Source: Pantoea agglomerans (GTDB lineage Bacteria > Pseudomonadota > Gammaproteobacteria > Enterobacterales > Enterobacteriaceae). Taken from it: a stretch of DNA of 64,000 bases. This document shows, in pieces, positions 28,517 through 37,903 of this stretch; within the stretch, counting starts at the first letter, position 1; each line of letters opens with the position of its first letter. The DNA is taken from assembly GCF_020149765.1 (NCBI RefSeq), contig NZ_CP083808.1, positions 62,001 through 126,000 of the forward strand, read 5' to 3'. The notes under the pieces were generated by a model. It did not search any database and had not been told where the DNA came from. It saw only the letters and a list, made by a program, of their open reading frames with translations. Made by a program: the position numbers and the translations under genes.

Positions 28517-28945
28517 AAAAAACTGAGCGATCGGTTAAGTTTAATTTTTTCTCCGCCTTCTGAACGAAAGAGAGGAGATAGCGGGCATACAGGCGCGCCT
28601 TTTATCAGACCCCGACAAGATCTTAAAGCGTGACCTGATGCCTTTCCCGGGCGTGGCAAAAAAGGGCTGGCAATATTAAGTGAGATAAGCCGGTTAATAA
28701 TGACCCAGAAGCATGGAAAAACCTCTCCTGCTTTTTTACTTTCTGCATGCTTCAGGCTGCTGCAGTGACTGACAACTTGCTGGATTACGACTTAGGGATT
28801 TCTGCAGGGATTTATTCACACCCCGTGATTTCTGGGTCGGATAGCAGGCTGCGGTTTCATCGCCTGGCCTGCGCTCTTTCAGCGTGCAGCCCGGCGCGTA
28901 AGCTGTTTGCAGCGGCTGCTCACCCGTTCAGGCAGGGCAGCACGC
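28517..28945. other. Non-coding stretch between terminator and yciG
   Basis: No protein gene is supported. It is the 3' trailer of yciG up to the terminator, about 430 bases long, which is long for a trailer; a small RNA ending at 28487 is possible but unproven. Confidence 0.3.
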
Positions 28946-29131
28946 TTAATGCGCCGTTTTTTCGCATGAGGGGCGTCGACTGATTTTGCCGCCGGTTCGT
29001 TCGGCCTCCACCGTACGTTCGCGGCCGTTTTTAAATATGCTGCCGCTAATCTGGCCGCCTTTGCGTCCCGCTTCACGCGCTCTTTCCGGGTTTTCCGCAG
29101 AATTACCCGCACCACTGCGTCGTTGAAACAT
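28946..29131 (-). CDS. yciG: YciG/KGG-motif general stress protein
   Basis: 61 residues with the family motif: NPERAREAGRKGGQISG, then KNGRERTVEAERTGGKIS, i.e. two copies of the KGG repeat, the second degenerate (RTGGK). Such hydrophilic proteins are stress-induced; E. coli yciG heads the yciGFE operon and is linked to motility. GAGG lies 8 bases before the ATG. Here it is 17 kb from yciF-yciE-katN and on the other strand. Confidence 0.8.
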   Translation of the reverse strand: MFQRRSGAGNSAENPERAREAGRKGGQISGSIFKNGRERTVEAERTGGKISRRPSCEKTAH

Positions 29132-29557
29132 ACCGTCACCTCACCCAGAGAGAAAATCTCTATATAGCTGAACTATGAAATCAGAAAGGCAATATTTCAA
29201 TATTGAGCTGCAGAGCTAAAATTTAATTCGTGAAAAGGATTAATTACTTATTCAGCATCAGGCTGGCTAATTAGTTAATAGTTAATCAACTAAACGGCAT
29301 TCCTGTACAATTTATTATCTCTGGTACACCTTTACTGAAAGCGTTAATTCGTGAAGGGAATCACAGAGTAACCAGGCTGCCTGTCAGCCGGTTGCGCCCG
29401 GCTTAGCAGGCATTCTGCCGGTGCTCGCAGGCAAAGGCAAAAAGGGTATCCCGCCGTATAGCCCGGCGTTTGCTGGACAGCGCAGCGCGGCGGCCAGCGG
29501 CAATGGTCTATACTCTGGTTAAACGAAGCGGGAAACAGCGAGAAAAATAACGTGACG
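29132..29557. other. Intergenic, AT-rich, no gene recognised
   Basis: Upstream region of yciG (minus) and of the small ORF at 29558 (plus). A minus-strand ORF at 29344-29649 is antisense to the small gene and lacks family features. Confidence 0.35.
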
Positions 29558-29731
29558 ATGAGTGAAGAGGCTGAGCGCCAGCAGTTTGAACGCTGGATCC
29601 GCAGCGATGAGTCTTTTGAAGAGCGGTGGCTCAGGCGCGACGATTCCACAGGCTATCGCTACCATCTGGTGGAAAATCGCTGGAAGGCATGGCTCGCGCG
29701 CAGCAAACTTAACGATAACGCTCAGCCCTGA
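29558..29731 (+). CDS. Small Trp/Arg-rich hypothetical protein
   Basis: 57 residues: MSEEAERQQFERWIRSDESF, then a body with EERWLRRDD, GYRYHLVENRWKAWLAR. Amphipathic and charged, with four Trp. It resembles the small proteins of enteric phages and plasmids that carry a W..W.AW pattern, but I cannot name a family. The ribosome-binding site is weak. Included because the composition is protein-like and the antisense ORF is not. Confidence 0.4.
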   Translation: MSEEAERQQFERWIRSDESFEERWLRRDDSTGYRYHLVENRWKAWLARSKLNDNAQP

Positions 29732-30335
29732 CAGGACTGTTGTGCGTTAAAGATCACCCTCACTAAACATCTCCGCGCGGGTCGGTGACTTTTGCCGCTT
29801 TTTTTCAGTAAATTTCCTCTGTTTCCGCACGCCCTGAAACAGGCACCTTATTGCGAAGAAAAATTAAACAGTCAATTATTTGCAGGGCTGACCCTTACGC
29901 CATTATGTAGCAAGATTAACCCGGTTATTTATTTTTTGGGAATCATGTTTAATCGTGGAAAAACGCTGGGCTCGGTGTATCGGCATCGGTCGGGTAAACT
30001 TTAGCTTTAGATAGTAATAAAAAATTATCCTCCATGATCGCTTACGATAAGCTGGTGCTTCGCACCGACAGGATTTTACAAGTTATTGTAATGTGAGCCT
30101 ATTTTTCAATTTGGCTTAGTTTGAATAACCAGTAAATATTGCCTGTACTCTGGGTGGTAAATCACCGTTAGCAACCTATAATCCATTTCTGCCGCATATT
30201 TTTGCCGTGCTTTTTATGAACAACTGCGCCTGAGACTATTAGCAGCAACGCCCCGGCTATCTATTAAAGATATTAGCCAGGCTTATTTTTGCGCTTATTG
30301 CCGAATGCCACCAGACAGTCTTACCAGGATGAAAA
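29732..30335. other. AT-rich upstream region of the chemoreceptor gene
   Basis: About 600 bases with many stops in all frames. I looked for a sigma-28 promoter (TAAA-N15-GCCGATAA) for the chemoreceptor and did not find a convincing one. Confidence 0.4.
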
Positions 30336-32264
30336 ATGATGAAAAACCTGCTTGATAAAATTAACCTGCCCGTCAAATTTCTTATTCTGGGCATATTCGC
30401 CCTGATTTTGTTTGTTTTACCTACAACGCTGTTTATTCAGACGGGAAATCAGGCTATCGATGCTAAACAACAGGAGCTGGGCGGCATTCCGGTAGAAAAA
30501 CATATGCTGAAGCTGCTGAATCTGCTGCAGCGTCACCGTGCAGAAACCGCCATCGCTATCGCGCTGAAAAAGCCTGATAACCCGCCGCGCATGGCGCTGG
30601 TAGACGAAATTAACCAGCAGACCGACCTTATTCAGACGGAGCTGAAGCAGCAGGACCCCAGCGCACAACCGCTTCAGCGTCTGGATAAAATGGCGCAGGC
30701 CTGGGTGAAGCTGCAGAGCGATATCAACGGCGGCGCGCTTACCTTCGCGGACAGCCTGACCGAGCACGCCCACCTTATTCAAATTATGCTGAGCGCGAAT
30801 CTTGACGTGCTGGACTACTACGGTATGTCTCTCGACAGCGATTTGAATACTTACCAGCTGATTAACAGCATTTTTATTCGGCTGCCGCAGCTCACTGAGA
30901 CGCTGGGACAGATCCGAGCCGGCGGCACCTCGCTGATCGCCTCCGGCACTATCTCCGAGAGCGACTTCAGCCGCATGAGCTATCAGATAGAGGCGGGGAA
31001 AGCGGCGCTGGATCAGTTTAACGCCAATCTGGAAAAGGTGTATGCCATTGAGCCGGCGCTGGCAGCGGACTTCAGCGCCGCCGCGCAGGAGGCGAATCGT
31101 CAGGCCCTGGCCGCGCTGCAGCTGGCCGACCATATTTTCGTCAGCAAAAGCGCCAGCGTCGCGCCGGTGGAATATGTTCAAATCTTTACTAAGGCAATCA
31201 ATGAGTTCAGCGCCATTGGCGAGCAGAACGGCGAGCGTCTCGCTCAGATGATGCAGAAGCAGATCGATACCCGTCGTCATGGGCAGTATACGCTGCTGGC
31301 CGGTTTGCTGGCGGTCGCGCTGGTGGCGATTTTTATGGCGCTGATGATCAGCCGTTCGGTTACGCGCCCGCTGCAGGATGCGGTTCGCCTCGCCAGCAAA
31401 GTTGCTGAGGGCGATCTCACCTCGACGCTGCATATCGGCGGCAGCAATGAGATGGCTGCGCTGCTGAACGCGCTGATGAAGATGCAGCAGCATCTTGCCC
31501 GGCTGGTTTCCGATATTAAGAGCCACGCCGCTACCATCGCCAGCTCTTCTGAAGAGATAGCGCAGGGCAATGGCGATCTCTCTTCCCGCACCGAAGAGCA
31601 GGCAGCCTCGCTGGCGCAAACGGCAGCCAGCATGGAGCAGCTGGCCTCGATTATTCAGCAGAACGCTGACAATACCCGCTTCGCGTCGGACAAAGCGGTA
31701 TCCGCCACTCAGGCGGCCCAGATGAGCGGCGAGGCGATGGCGTCCGTAATGGCGTCGATGCAGAAGATCCGCGGCAGCTCAAGCCAGATTGAAGAGATTA
31801 CCTCTGTTATCGACAGCATCGCGTTCCAGACCAATATCCTGGCGCTTAACGCTGCGGTAGAAGCTGCCCGCGCCGGCGAATCAGGCAAGGGCTTCGCGGT
31901 GGTCGCCACAGAAGTGCGCGCGCTGGCGCAGCGTTCCGCCCGCGCCGCGAAGGAGATTAAAAGTCTGATTGAGCATTCGGTCGGCCAGGCTCAGGAAGGG
32001 ATCAGCATGGCGCAAAGCGCCGGCGATAAGGTTAAGCAGAGCCTGAGCGCCATCGAGCAGACCTCGCAGCTGATCCGTGATATCTCCTCTTCTTCGGCGG
32101 AGCAGAGCAGCGGCATTTCGCAGGTTAATATCGCGGTGAATCAGATGGACCAGGTGACCCAGCAGAATGCGGTGCTGGTGGAGCAGTCAGCGGTCTCAGC
32201 GGACAATCTGGCCGAGCGCGCCGGGCAGCTGCGCCATATGGTTGCGGTATTCCGTACCCTCTGA
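30336..32264 (+). CDS. Methyl-accepting chemotaxis protein
   Basis: 642 residues: TM1 at about 15-37, a periplasmic domain of about 270 residues, TM2 at about 312-335, HAMP to about 390, then the kinase-control domain with the tip around [24 protein letters not shown]. It lacks the C-terminal NWETF pentapeptide that tethers CheR/CheB (it ends VAVFRTL). The periplasmic domain is mostly helical and of unknown ligand. AGGA is 8 bases before the ATG pair at 30336/30339. No other che gene is in the window. Confidence 0.94.
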   Translation: MMKNLLDKINLPVKFLILGIFALILFVLPTTLFIQTGNQAIDAKQQELGGIPVEKHMLKLLNLLQRHRAETAIAIALKKPDNPPRMALVDEINQQTDLIQTELKQQDPSAQPLQRLDKMAQAWVKLQSDINGGALTFADSLTEHAHLIQIMLSANLDVLDYYGMSLDSDLNTYQLINSIFIRLPQLTETLGQIRAGGTSLIASGTISESDFSRMSYQIEAGKAALDQFNANLEKVYAIEPALAADFSAAAQEANRQALAALQLADHIFVSKSASVAPVEYVQIFTKAINEFSAIGEQNGERLAQMMQKQIDTRRHGQYTLLAGLLAVALVAIFMALMISRSVTRPLQDAVRLASKVAEGDLTSTLHIGGSNEMAALLNALMKMQQHLARLVSDIKSHAATIASSSEEIAQGNGDLSSRTEEQAASLAQTAASMEQLASIIQQNADNTRFASDKAVSATQAAQMSGEAMASVMASMQKIRGSSSQIEEITSVIDSIAFQTNILALNAAVEAARAGESGKGFAVVATEVRALAQRSARAAKEIKSLIEHSVGQAQEGISMAQSAGDKVKQSLSAIEQTSQLIRDISSSSAEQSSGISQVNIAVNQMDQVTQQNAVLVEQSAVSADNLAERAGQLRHMVAVFRTL

Positions 32265-32273
32265 GGCGGCAAC

Positions 32274-32292
32274 AGGGCCGATTCGGCCCTTT
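32274..32292 (+). terminator. Hairpin after chemoreceptor gene
   Basis: GGGCCG/CGGCCC stem with an ATT loop, then CTTTA; a weak terminator 10 bases after the stop. Confidence 0.45.
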
Positions 32293-32407
32293 ACCTTCGC
32301 TGCCCGTTTGTCAGCAAAAGCGGCGGTAATTTTATACCGCTTTTGCGTAACGCATACGGCTTAAACCGCTATGCTTATGGGTCAGGCCAGAAAGAGCAGA
32401 GGTATAT

Positions 32408-32719
32408 TTGTATATAACAGAGGTCGATATTGACCATTACGCGCTGGAATTAAGGCGCATTGCAGCAGGGTATCAGACAGGCGAAAAATTGCCGGATGTA
32501 AAGAAGAAGGTCGACGGGCTTATCGATACGCTTAAAAGCTCCCTCGCCAGCGACGCGCAGCTTCAGGTGCAAGCCTGGAGCGAGCTGGCGGAGGCGTTAA
32601 GCCACTATATGAAAAACACCGCCGATCCCGACTGGACCACCATCATGGCCTACGCCAGACGAAAGGTGAACCGCAGTAAACAGAACGCCATGTTCAGGCG
32701 TAAACGCTTCAAGGATTAA
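32408..32719 (+). CDS. Hypothetical cytoplasmic protein
   Basis: 103 residues, charged and predicted mainly helical (VDIDHYALELRRIAAGYQTG ... MKNTADPDWTTIMAYARRKV), basic C-terminus. It begins at a TTG codon with AGAGG 6 bases upstream. Followed at once by a good terminator, so it is a single-gene unit. Not recognised. Confidence 0.55.
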   Translation: MYITEVDIDHYALELRRIAAGYQTGEKLPDVKKKVDGLIDTLKSSLASDAQLQVQAWSELAEALSHYMKNTADPDWTTIMAYARRKVNRSKQNAMFRRKRFKD

Positions 32720-32740
32720 ACCGCCAGCGGCGGTTTTTTT
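32719..32740 (+). terminator. Rho-independent terminator
   Basis: Stem AACCGCC/GGCGGTT with an AGC loop and a T-run, overlapping the stop codon of the 32408 gene. Confidence 0.85.
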
Positions 32741-32912
32741 CTGCCTGTTCCTCTTTTTTTCGCGCCTCTTGCTGACAAATCTCCCCAACCCGCTCGGGCT
32801 ATACTCTGCTGCTTCACCGCAGTGCAACGTTGTTATGCAGTAATGATCTGATGCGCAGATTCACCCGTTATTCACCTTAAACACGCCGTGTTACCGGAAG
32901 TGGGAGATCACC

Positions 32913-33914
32913 ATGAAGAAGATTGGCATCAACGGTTTTGGACGTATTGGCCGTCTGGTTTTAAGACGAATTCTGGAACAGCAGGAAGCGGTGGAGGTGG
33001 TGGCGATCAACGATCTCACCTCGCCGGAGATGCTCGCCTACCTGCTGAAGTATGACTCCAACTACGGCGCGTTCCATGGCGACGTCGGCGTGGATGGCAA
33101 TGCATTGCTGGTCAACGGCAAGAAAATTACGGTTTTCGCCGAGAAAGAGGCGAAGAATATTCCGTGGGGATCGCTGGGCGTTGACGTGGTTATCGAATGT
33201 ACCGGTTTCTATACCTCGGCGGAAAAAGCGCAGGCGCATCTTGATGCCGGCGCGGGCAAGGTGCTGATCTCCGCGCCAGCCGGCGAGATGAAAACCATCG
33301 TCTACAACGTCAACCACGACACCATCAGCGCGGAAGATAAAATCATCTCTGTCGCCTCCTGCACCACCAACTGCCTGGCGCCGATGGCGAAAGCGCTGCA
33401 CGATAACTTCGGCATCAAGGTCGGCACCATGACCACTATCCACGCCTATACCGGCACCCAGGCGCTGGTAGACGGGCCGCGCGGTAAAGATTTCCGCTCT
33501 TCGCGCGCCGCGGCGGAAAATATTATCCCGCACACTACCGGCGCGGCGAAGGCGATCGGCCTGGTGATCCCGGCGCTGACCGGCAAGCTGAAGGGCCACG
33601 CGCAGCGCGTGCCGACCAAAACCGGTTCGGTCACTGAGCTGGTGTCGGTTCTGGATAAGAAAGTCACGGTTGACGAGATTAACGCGGCGCTGAAGCGCGC
33701 CTGCGAGAACAATGAATCTTTTAAATATACCGAGGATCAGATCGTCTCTACCGACGTTATCGGCGTGCCTTACGGCTCTGTCTTCGACGCGACCCAGACG
33801 GAGATCAGCGAAGCGGGCGACCTGCAGCTGGTGAAAACCGTCTCCTGGTACGATAACGAATATGGCTTCGTCACCCAGCTGGTGCGCGTGCTGCATCTTT
33901 ACGTATCGCTGTGA
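32913..33914 (+). CDS. gapC: Glyceraldehyde-3-phosphate dehydrogenase, GapC type
   Basis: 333 residues, phosphorylating NAD-dependent GAPDH. Nucleophile Cys150 in [12 protein letters not shown], partner His in [12 protein letters not shown], and Asp34 in the NAD site (AINDLTS). Blocks such as [29 protein letters not shown] and [18 protein letters not shown] match the GapC paralogue rather than the chromosomal GapA of enterics. E. coli K-12 gapC is a pseudogene; this one is intact. GGGAGAT precedes the ATG. Confidence 0.93.
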   Translation: MKKIGINGFGRIGRLVLRRILEQQEAVEVVAINDLTSPEMLAYLLKYDSNYGAFHGDVGVDGNALLVNGKKITVFAEKEAKNIPWGSLGVDVVIECTGFYTSAEKAQAHLDAGAGKVLISAPAGEMKTIVYNVNHDTISAEDKIISVASCTTNCLAPMAKALHDNFGIKVGTMTTIHAYTGTQALVDGPRGKDFRSSRAAAENIIPHTTGAAKAIGLVIPALTGKLKGHAQRVPTKTGSVTELVSVLDKKVTVDEINAALKRACENNESFKYTEDQIVSTDVIGVPYGSVFDATQTEISEAGDLQLVKTVSWYDNEYGFVTQLVRVLHLYVSL

Positions 33915-33920
33915 TCTCAG

Positions 33921-33938
33921 GCGGGCTACTCAGCCCGC
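33921..33938. terminator. Shared terminator hairpin
   Basis: GCGGGCT/AGCCCGC stem with a 4-base loop between convergent gapC and the LysR gene; the LysR stop codon lies within it. A short T-rich run follows on the plus strand. Confidence 0.6.
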
Positions 33939-34817
33939 TTTCCCTCCGAGCTGCGCCTGTAAAAAGTTCAGCAGCACGCGATTGACCTCGCTGCGCTGGC
34001 GATGCTGCGGGTAGACCGCATTCAGGCAGAGCGGCGCGGGCTGATACGGCTCCAGCACGCTCACCAGCTCGCCGCGCTTTAGCGCCGGCTCGACAATAAA
34101 TCCCGGCAGCAGAACCAGCCCCAGTCCGGCGACCGCCGCGTCGCGCAGCACCTCGCCGTTATTGCTTAACATCGGGCCCTGAACCATCACGCTTTTGCTT
34201 TTTCCCGCCAGCTGCAGTTCCCAGCCGCTAAGGGCTTCTCGTCCGTAGCGCAGACAGGCGTGCTGAGCGAGATCCTCCGGCGTCTCCGGCGTACCCGCGC
34301 GCGCCAGATAGGCGGGGCTGGCGCAGATCAGACGCCGCTGCTCGCCAAGGCGGCGTGCAATCAGCGTTGAATCCGCCAGCGCGCCGATGCGAATCGCCAT
34401 ATCGAAGCCTTCGCCGATCATATCGACATAGCGATCTGCCAGCTCGATGTGAAACTGCAGCGCGGGATGCTGCGCCAGGAACTGCGCGATCAGCGGTGAC
34501 AGATGACTCATGCCGAACGACATCGGCATGCTGATGCGAAAGGTGCCGTGCAGCTCCTGTCGCCGCGTCGACATCGCCTGCTCCGCCTCGTGGATGTCAT
34601 CAAGAATGCGCTGCGCATGGGTCAGAAACAGCATACCCGCCTCGGTCACTGATAGTTTTCGCGTGTTGCGGATCAGCAGCTGCGAGCCGAGCGACGCTTC
34701 CAGCGCGGCCATTCGGCGGCTGACGTACTGCTTGGAGAGCATCAGCTGTTCCGCAGCGGCGGTAAAGTTGCCCGCATGGATCACAGCGACGTAAATACGA
34801 AGATCTTCAGTCTGCAT
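33930..34817 (-). CDS. LysR-family regulator
   Basis: About 295 residues: N-terminal winged HTH (DLRIYVAVIHAGNFTAAAEQ, SKQYVSRRMAALEASLGSQL) and a substrate-binding domain of the CrgA-like group. Divergent from the pirin gene at 34941 with a 123-base gap, the usual layout of a LysR protein controlling its neighbour. A GTG at 34826 would add three residues. Confidence 0.88.
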   Translation of the reverse strand: MQTEDLRIYVAVIHAGNFTAAAEQLMLSKQYVSRRMAALEASLGSQLLIRNTRKLSVTEAGMLFLTHAQRILDDIHEAEQAMSTRRQELHGTFRISMPMSFGMSHLSPLIAQFLAQHPALQFHIELADRYVDMIGEGFDMAIRIGALADSTLIARRLGEQRRLICASPAYLARAGTPETPEDLAQHACLRYGREALSGWELQLAGKSKSVMVQGPMLSNNGEVLRDAAVAGLGLVLLPGFIVEPALKRGELVSVLEPYQPAPLCLNAVYPQHRQRSEVNRVLLNFLQAQLGGKAG

Positions 34818-34940
34818 ATTGTCCACTTATTTGTGACAGTGATTGCCATTTCAGCCGATTTTTAAGAATTTTAGTTTACGGTATTGTCTGTTCCATCGGA
34901 AGGGCAAAAGCGCTTCCCCCTTACAACACAGGAGCAGACC

Positions 34941-35666
34941 ATGATTGAGCAACGACTGTCAGAGCAACGCGGCCATGGCGACCACGGCTGGCTGAACTCA
35001 CGCCACACCTTTTCGTTTGCGAATTACTGGGATCCGAAACAGAGCGGTTTTTCCGACCTGCTGGTGATCAACGACGACCGGGTTGCGGCTTCACGCGGTT
35101 TCGGCGCGCATCCGCACTCCAATATGGAGATCCTCTCTTACGTGCTGGAAGGGGCGCTGGAGCATAAAGATTCCATGGGCACCGGTTCGGTTATCGTTCC
35201 CGGCGACGTGCAGCTGATGAGCGCGGGCAGCGGCGTGACCCACAGCGAATTCAACCATTCGAAAAGCGAAGGCGTACACTTTCTGCAGATCTGGATTGTG
35301 CCGGCTGAAAAAGGAACGCCGCCCGGCTATCAGCAGATTTCGGTGCCGGAAAGCGAAAAACGCGGACAGCTGCGTCTGATCGTCTCGCCTGAGGGTGAAG
35401 ATAGTGCCTTGTCGGTGCGTCAGGATATGCGCCTCTACGCCGGTCTGTTTGATGGCGACGAGCAGCAGACCTTTCCGCTGGACGAGACGCGCTACGCCTA
35501 TATCCACGTTGCGCGCGGCAGCGTAACGGTAAACGGCATGCGTTTTAACGCGGGCGACGGCGCGCGCGTGCGCAACGAGAGCAGCCTGACTTTTAGCGAA
35601 GGCGACAATGCCGAAGTACTGCTGTTCGATCTGCGTCCGATCGAGGTAAACCATCCGAGCCGCTGA
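34941..35666 (+). CDS. Pirin-family protein, YhhW/YhaK-like
   Basis: 241 residues. N-terminal HGWLNSRHTFSFANYWDP, metal motif GFGAHPHSNMEILSYVLEG, and GVTHSEFNHS match YhhW-type pirins with quercetin 2,3-dioxygenase activity; the His ligands are present. Start chosen at ATG 34941 with AGGAG upstream. It may degrade plant flavonoids or act as a redox-sensitive regulator. Probably controlled by the divergent LysR protein. Confidence 0.87.
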   Translation: MIEQRLSEQRGHGDHGWLNSRHTFSFANYWDPKQSGFSDLLVINDDRVAASRGFGAHPHSNMEILSYVLEGALEHKDSMGTGSVIVPGDVQLMSAGSGVTHSEFNHSKSEGVHFLQIWIVPAEKGTPPGYQQISVPESEKRGQLRLIVSPEGEDSALSVRQDMRLYAGLFDGDEQQTFPLDETRYAYIHVARGSVTVNGMRFNAGDGARVRNESSLTFSEGDNAEVLLFDLRPIEVNHPSR

Positions 35667-35734
35667 TCGCTGACTCAAGCGCGTCACTGAAGGTGTCAGA
35701 ACCTGACTGAAGTCACGCTGGCACCTTATTAACT

Positions 35735-35768
35735 AAAGCAGCACGCCGCATTTGCGGCGTGCTGCTTT
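35735..35768. terminator. Very strong bidirectional terminator
   Basis: Perfect 16-bp inverted repeat (AAAGCAGCACGCCGCA and its complement) with only two bases between the arms, flanked by A and T runs, between convergent genes ending at 35666 and 35773. Confidence 0.85.
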
Positions 35769-35772
35769 GCGC

Positions 35773-36450
35773 TTACTTCTCGTTGCGCTCTTCCTCTTTC
35801 TCCAGCCCGAGCGGCACTTCATGATCCAGACGGTGCGGCTTCAGCAGCTGAATATCCAGGATCACATAGGTCATCGTGGTGATAAACAGCGAGATCACGC
35901 TGCCGATCACGCCGCTGGTGGTAAAGGTAAAGAAGTTATACATCACCACCCAGGTCACGCAGATAAACAGCGCCAGCGCGACGTTAATCGCGGAAAACGA
36001 GTAGTGGGTCGTGCGCGCGCCGAGATCCATGATCTGCTTATACAGATTGCCGCCGGTGTACTTCTCCAGCAGCATGATTGAGCGCTCCCAGTTTTGCAGC
36101 CGACGGGCGCTGCTGCGGGTGACAAACAGGAACAGCAGCGACAGGAAAAAGCCGGAGAAGGCGATCAGCACCGGCACCGCCTGCAGCGCGTAGTCGAGGC
36201 TTTTATGACCGGTGGTATGCGAAAGATCCAGCGTCAGCGAGGCGCCCAGCGCGCCATAGAGAAACACGAACAGCGCGAGGAAAAGCGCGTTGCGCTTCCA
36301 GTCGCTCTCGACTTCAACCATCCGCTGCGCCCGCGCGCTGTACAGCGCCTGGCGTATTGATTCCGCCTGCGCGGAATCAGGCTCGAGCTTCTCTACCGGC
36401 TCGCCGAAAAAGGTGTGCAGAAACGGCTCATCCGCTTTTTCAATTATCAT
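35773..36450 (-). CDS. Inner-membrane protein of unknown function, four helices
   Basis: About 225 residues from the ATG at 36450 (MIIEKADEPFLHTFFGEP). A soluble N-terminus of about 55 residues is followed by two hydrophobic pairs (LFLALFVFLYGALGASL, VPVLIAFSGFFLSLLFLFV, INVALALFICVTWVVMY, VISLFITTMTYVILD) and a charged tail. The frame is open to 36600 but the extra N-terminus is unlike protein. No name can be given. Confidence 0.65.
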   Translation of the reverse strand: MIIEKADEPFLHTFFGEPVEKLEPDSAQAESIRQALYSARAQRMVEVESDWKRNALFLALFVFLYGALGASLTLDLSHTTGHKSLDYALQAVPVLIAFSGFFLSLLFLFVTRSSARRLQNWERSIMLLEKYTGGNLYKQIMDLGARTTHYSFSAINVALALFICVTWVVMYNFFTFTTSGVIGSVISLFITTMTYVILDIQLLKPHRLDHEVPLGLEKEEERNEK

Positions 36451-36724
36451 TTCTTTTATCCATACAGGTGATACGCGATGGGCACAGTGTAATGGAGGGG
36501 TGCCGCATGGCAAAGCGCGGCTTTCAATCTGGGGCAGAGTGCGGTGGCGCGTTCTGAAAAGGTTTTTACCCTCTGCTAAGTCTGCGCCGTTGAAGGTCAC
36601 TTAAATGGGTGGGCGAATCGGCGTATCTTAAATTCTTTAGCCGGTTGAGGCTGGAATAAGTGCAGCGCCGCTCAGTGAGCGAAACACTATTGCTGAGAGG
36701 TGCGCCGATCGAGGCACGACAACG
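36451..36724. other. Intergenic boundary region
   Basis: No gene. This stretch separates the compact GC-rich left part from the AT-richer accessory right part, where the dispersed repeats and remnants begin. Confidence 0.4.
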
Positions 36725-36746
36725 AAAAAGACCCGCAAAGCGAGCC
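36725..36746 (-). terminator. Terminator of the microcin unit
   Basis: On the minus strand GGCTCGC/GCGGGTC (two G-T pairs) with a TTT loop is followed by TTTTT, 23 bases after the immunity-gene stop. Confidence 0.65.
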
Positions 36747-36769
36747 TTTAATTTATTAGGTGCTGATAT

Positions 36770-36979
36770 TTATTTGCTTGAAAAAATAAAAGACAGAACG
36801 ACATGAGATATTTTTATTGCGCTATAGAAAGTTAACATCATGACTAGCGGTTTAGACAGCCTTTCTGGCGCAGTAAACCAACAATTGAACGCCACATTTG
36901 CACCGCTCAGCAATGAGGCCGCTATCAATATACCCAAACCAGTCGATATGCCTTTTATTAACTTTGGGTTAACTTTCAT
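36770..36979 (-). CDS. Candidate microcin immunity protein
   Basis: 69 residues with two hydrophobic helices (residues about 10-32 and 44-66) and short charged ends, the usual shape of class II bacteriocin immunity proteins, which sit in the inner membrane of the producer. Its ATG directly abuts the stop codon of the upstream Gly/Ser/Cys-rich peptide gene (TAA then ATG), so translation is coupled. A terminator follows. Assignment depends on this context; no sequence family is recognised. Confidence 0.6.
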   Translation of the reverse strand: MKVNPKLIKGISTGLGILIAASLLSGANVAFNCWFTAPERLSKPLVMMLTFYSAIKISHVVLSFIFSSK

Positions 36980-37147
36980 TTACCATGAGCACCCATCACT
37001 GCCGCAGTTGCCTGAGTTTGATCTTCCGCTACCGCCGTCTCCACTAAGACTGCCTCTGGATGATCCTCCGGCGCAGTCGGGGCTATAACCACTATTAGCG
37101 TTAGCACCAGCAACCTTTTCCAGCTGCGTGGCATTCAAAATTTCCAT
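36980..37147 (-). CDS. Candidate microcin precursor with double-glycine-type leader
   Basis: 55 residues. The leader MEILNATQLEKVAGA fits the double-glycine consensus: Leu at -12, Leu at -7, Val at -4, Gly at -2, Ala at -1. The predicted 40-residue mature peptide NANSGYSPDC... is very rich in Gly and Ser, with three Cys (precursor positions 25, 48, 53) and a C-terminal Trp. GGAG lies 8 bases before the ATG and a promoter fits upstream. No peptidase-ABC exporter (CvaB type) is in the window, so export would need genes elsewhere. Confidence 0.65.
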   Translation of the reverse strand: MEILNATQLEKVAGANANSGYSPDCAGGSSRGSLSGDGGSGRSNSGNCGSDGCSW

Positions 37148-37198
37148 ATTCGACTCTCCAGTTTTTAATTTAAACAGACTAAGCAGCGCTGCATTTTT

Positions 37199-37227
37199 TT
37201 TATATCAACCGGAGAAAAAATAAGCAA
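37199..37227 (-). promoter_or_regulatory. Candidate promoter of the microcin unit
   Basis: Minus strand: TTGCTT at 37222-37227, a 17-base spacer, TATAAA at 37199-37204. The leader to the microcin ATG would be about 45 bases. Confidence 0.45.
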
Positions 37228-37246
37228 GATTCAGGAGGTGCTTAAA

Positions 37247-37375
37247 ATGTTTAAATCGACGATAGATTACACAGCACTTTTGACAGGCAGGCTTTTAGCA
37301 CCGAAATCATTTCTAATGAGAACAGATGCAACCAATTTTTTACCAGTTATCGAGATATGTATAGCGTTGTTTTGA
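37247..37375 (+). CDS. Possible 42-residue peptide with strong ribosome-binding site
   Basis: MFKSTIDYTALLTGRLLAPK, then a moderately hydrophobic C-terminus (LPVIEICIALF). A full AGGAGGTG lies 7 bases before the ATG, better than most genes here. Divergent from the microcin unit, starting 99 bases from it. No family recognised; it could be the head of a decayed gene. Confidence 0.3.
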   Translation: MFKSTIDYTALLTGRLLAPKSFLMRTDATNFLPVIEICIALF

Positions 37376-37614
37376 TTCAGTGAATTAAAGGTGTTAAAAA
37401 TAACAATTACTTCACAGCCACTATGAATTTATAGCCATTGAGGGAGAAGGTTTTCACAAGGGAGCGAGGCCATATTTATCATCGCCAGACGGATTTTATT
37501 CTGTTTATTATTATTCAGCGGCCAGAGAATATCTAAACCTCCCTGGACTTGCTCCATAGAGATTGCATGGATAGCAACGCCTGCTTCAGGCAGAGCGCGA
37601 AGACTGTGCAGATG

Positions 37615-37643
37615 AATGTCCGCTAAGAGCGAGGAGCGGACGT
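37615..37643. repeat. Dispersed palindrome, copy 1 (second-arm type)
   Basis: ATGTCCGCTAAGAGCGAGG then AGCGGACGT: an 8-bp hairpin related to the second hairpin of the full-length copies. Confidence 0.7.
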
Positions 37644-37903
37644 TCAAAGTTGTTCTCACCAGCACACCTGTGGTTACTGACAGTAATCGGGGATACCATC
37701 AGCTATTCATCTTTCACTCTCTCCTTGAGTCAGCATTACGTTCAAGGGCTGAAATCAATTACTTTGACGAGACATTTCATTCAACCCCTGGAGATATTTG
37801 CATTCGGTGTAATCTCAGGCCATTTTCCTTTTAGTTATGTCCGGGTGAATGGCGAAGATGTTCTCATTCTGTTTGAAATATCTCCCCACTGACAACTATC
37901 AAA

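Noticed and set aside
29792..30004. 70-codon plus-strand ORF upstream of the chemoreceptor
   Set aside because: No ribosome-binding site and an unconvincing composition in an AT-rich leader region.
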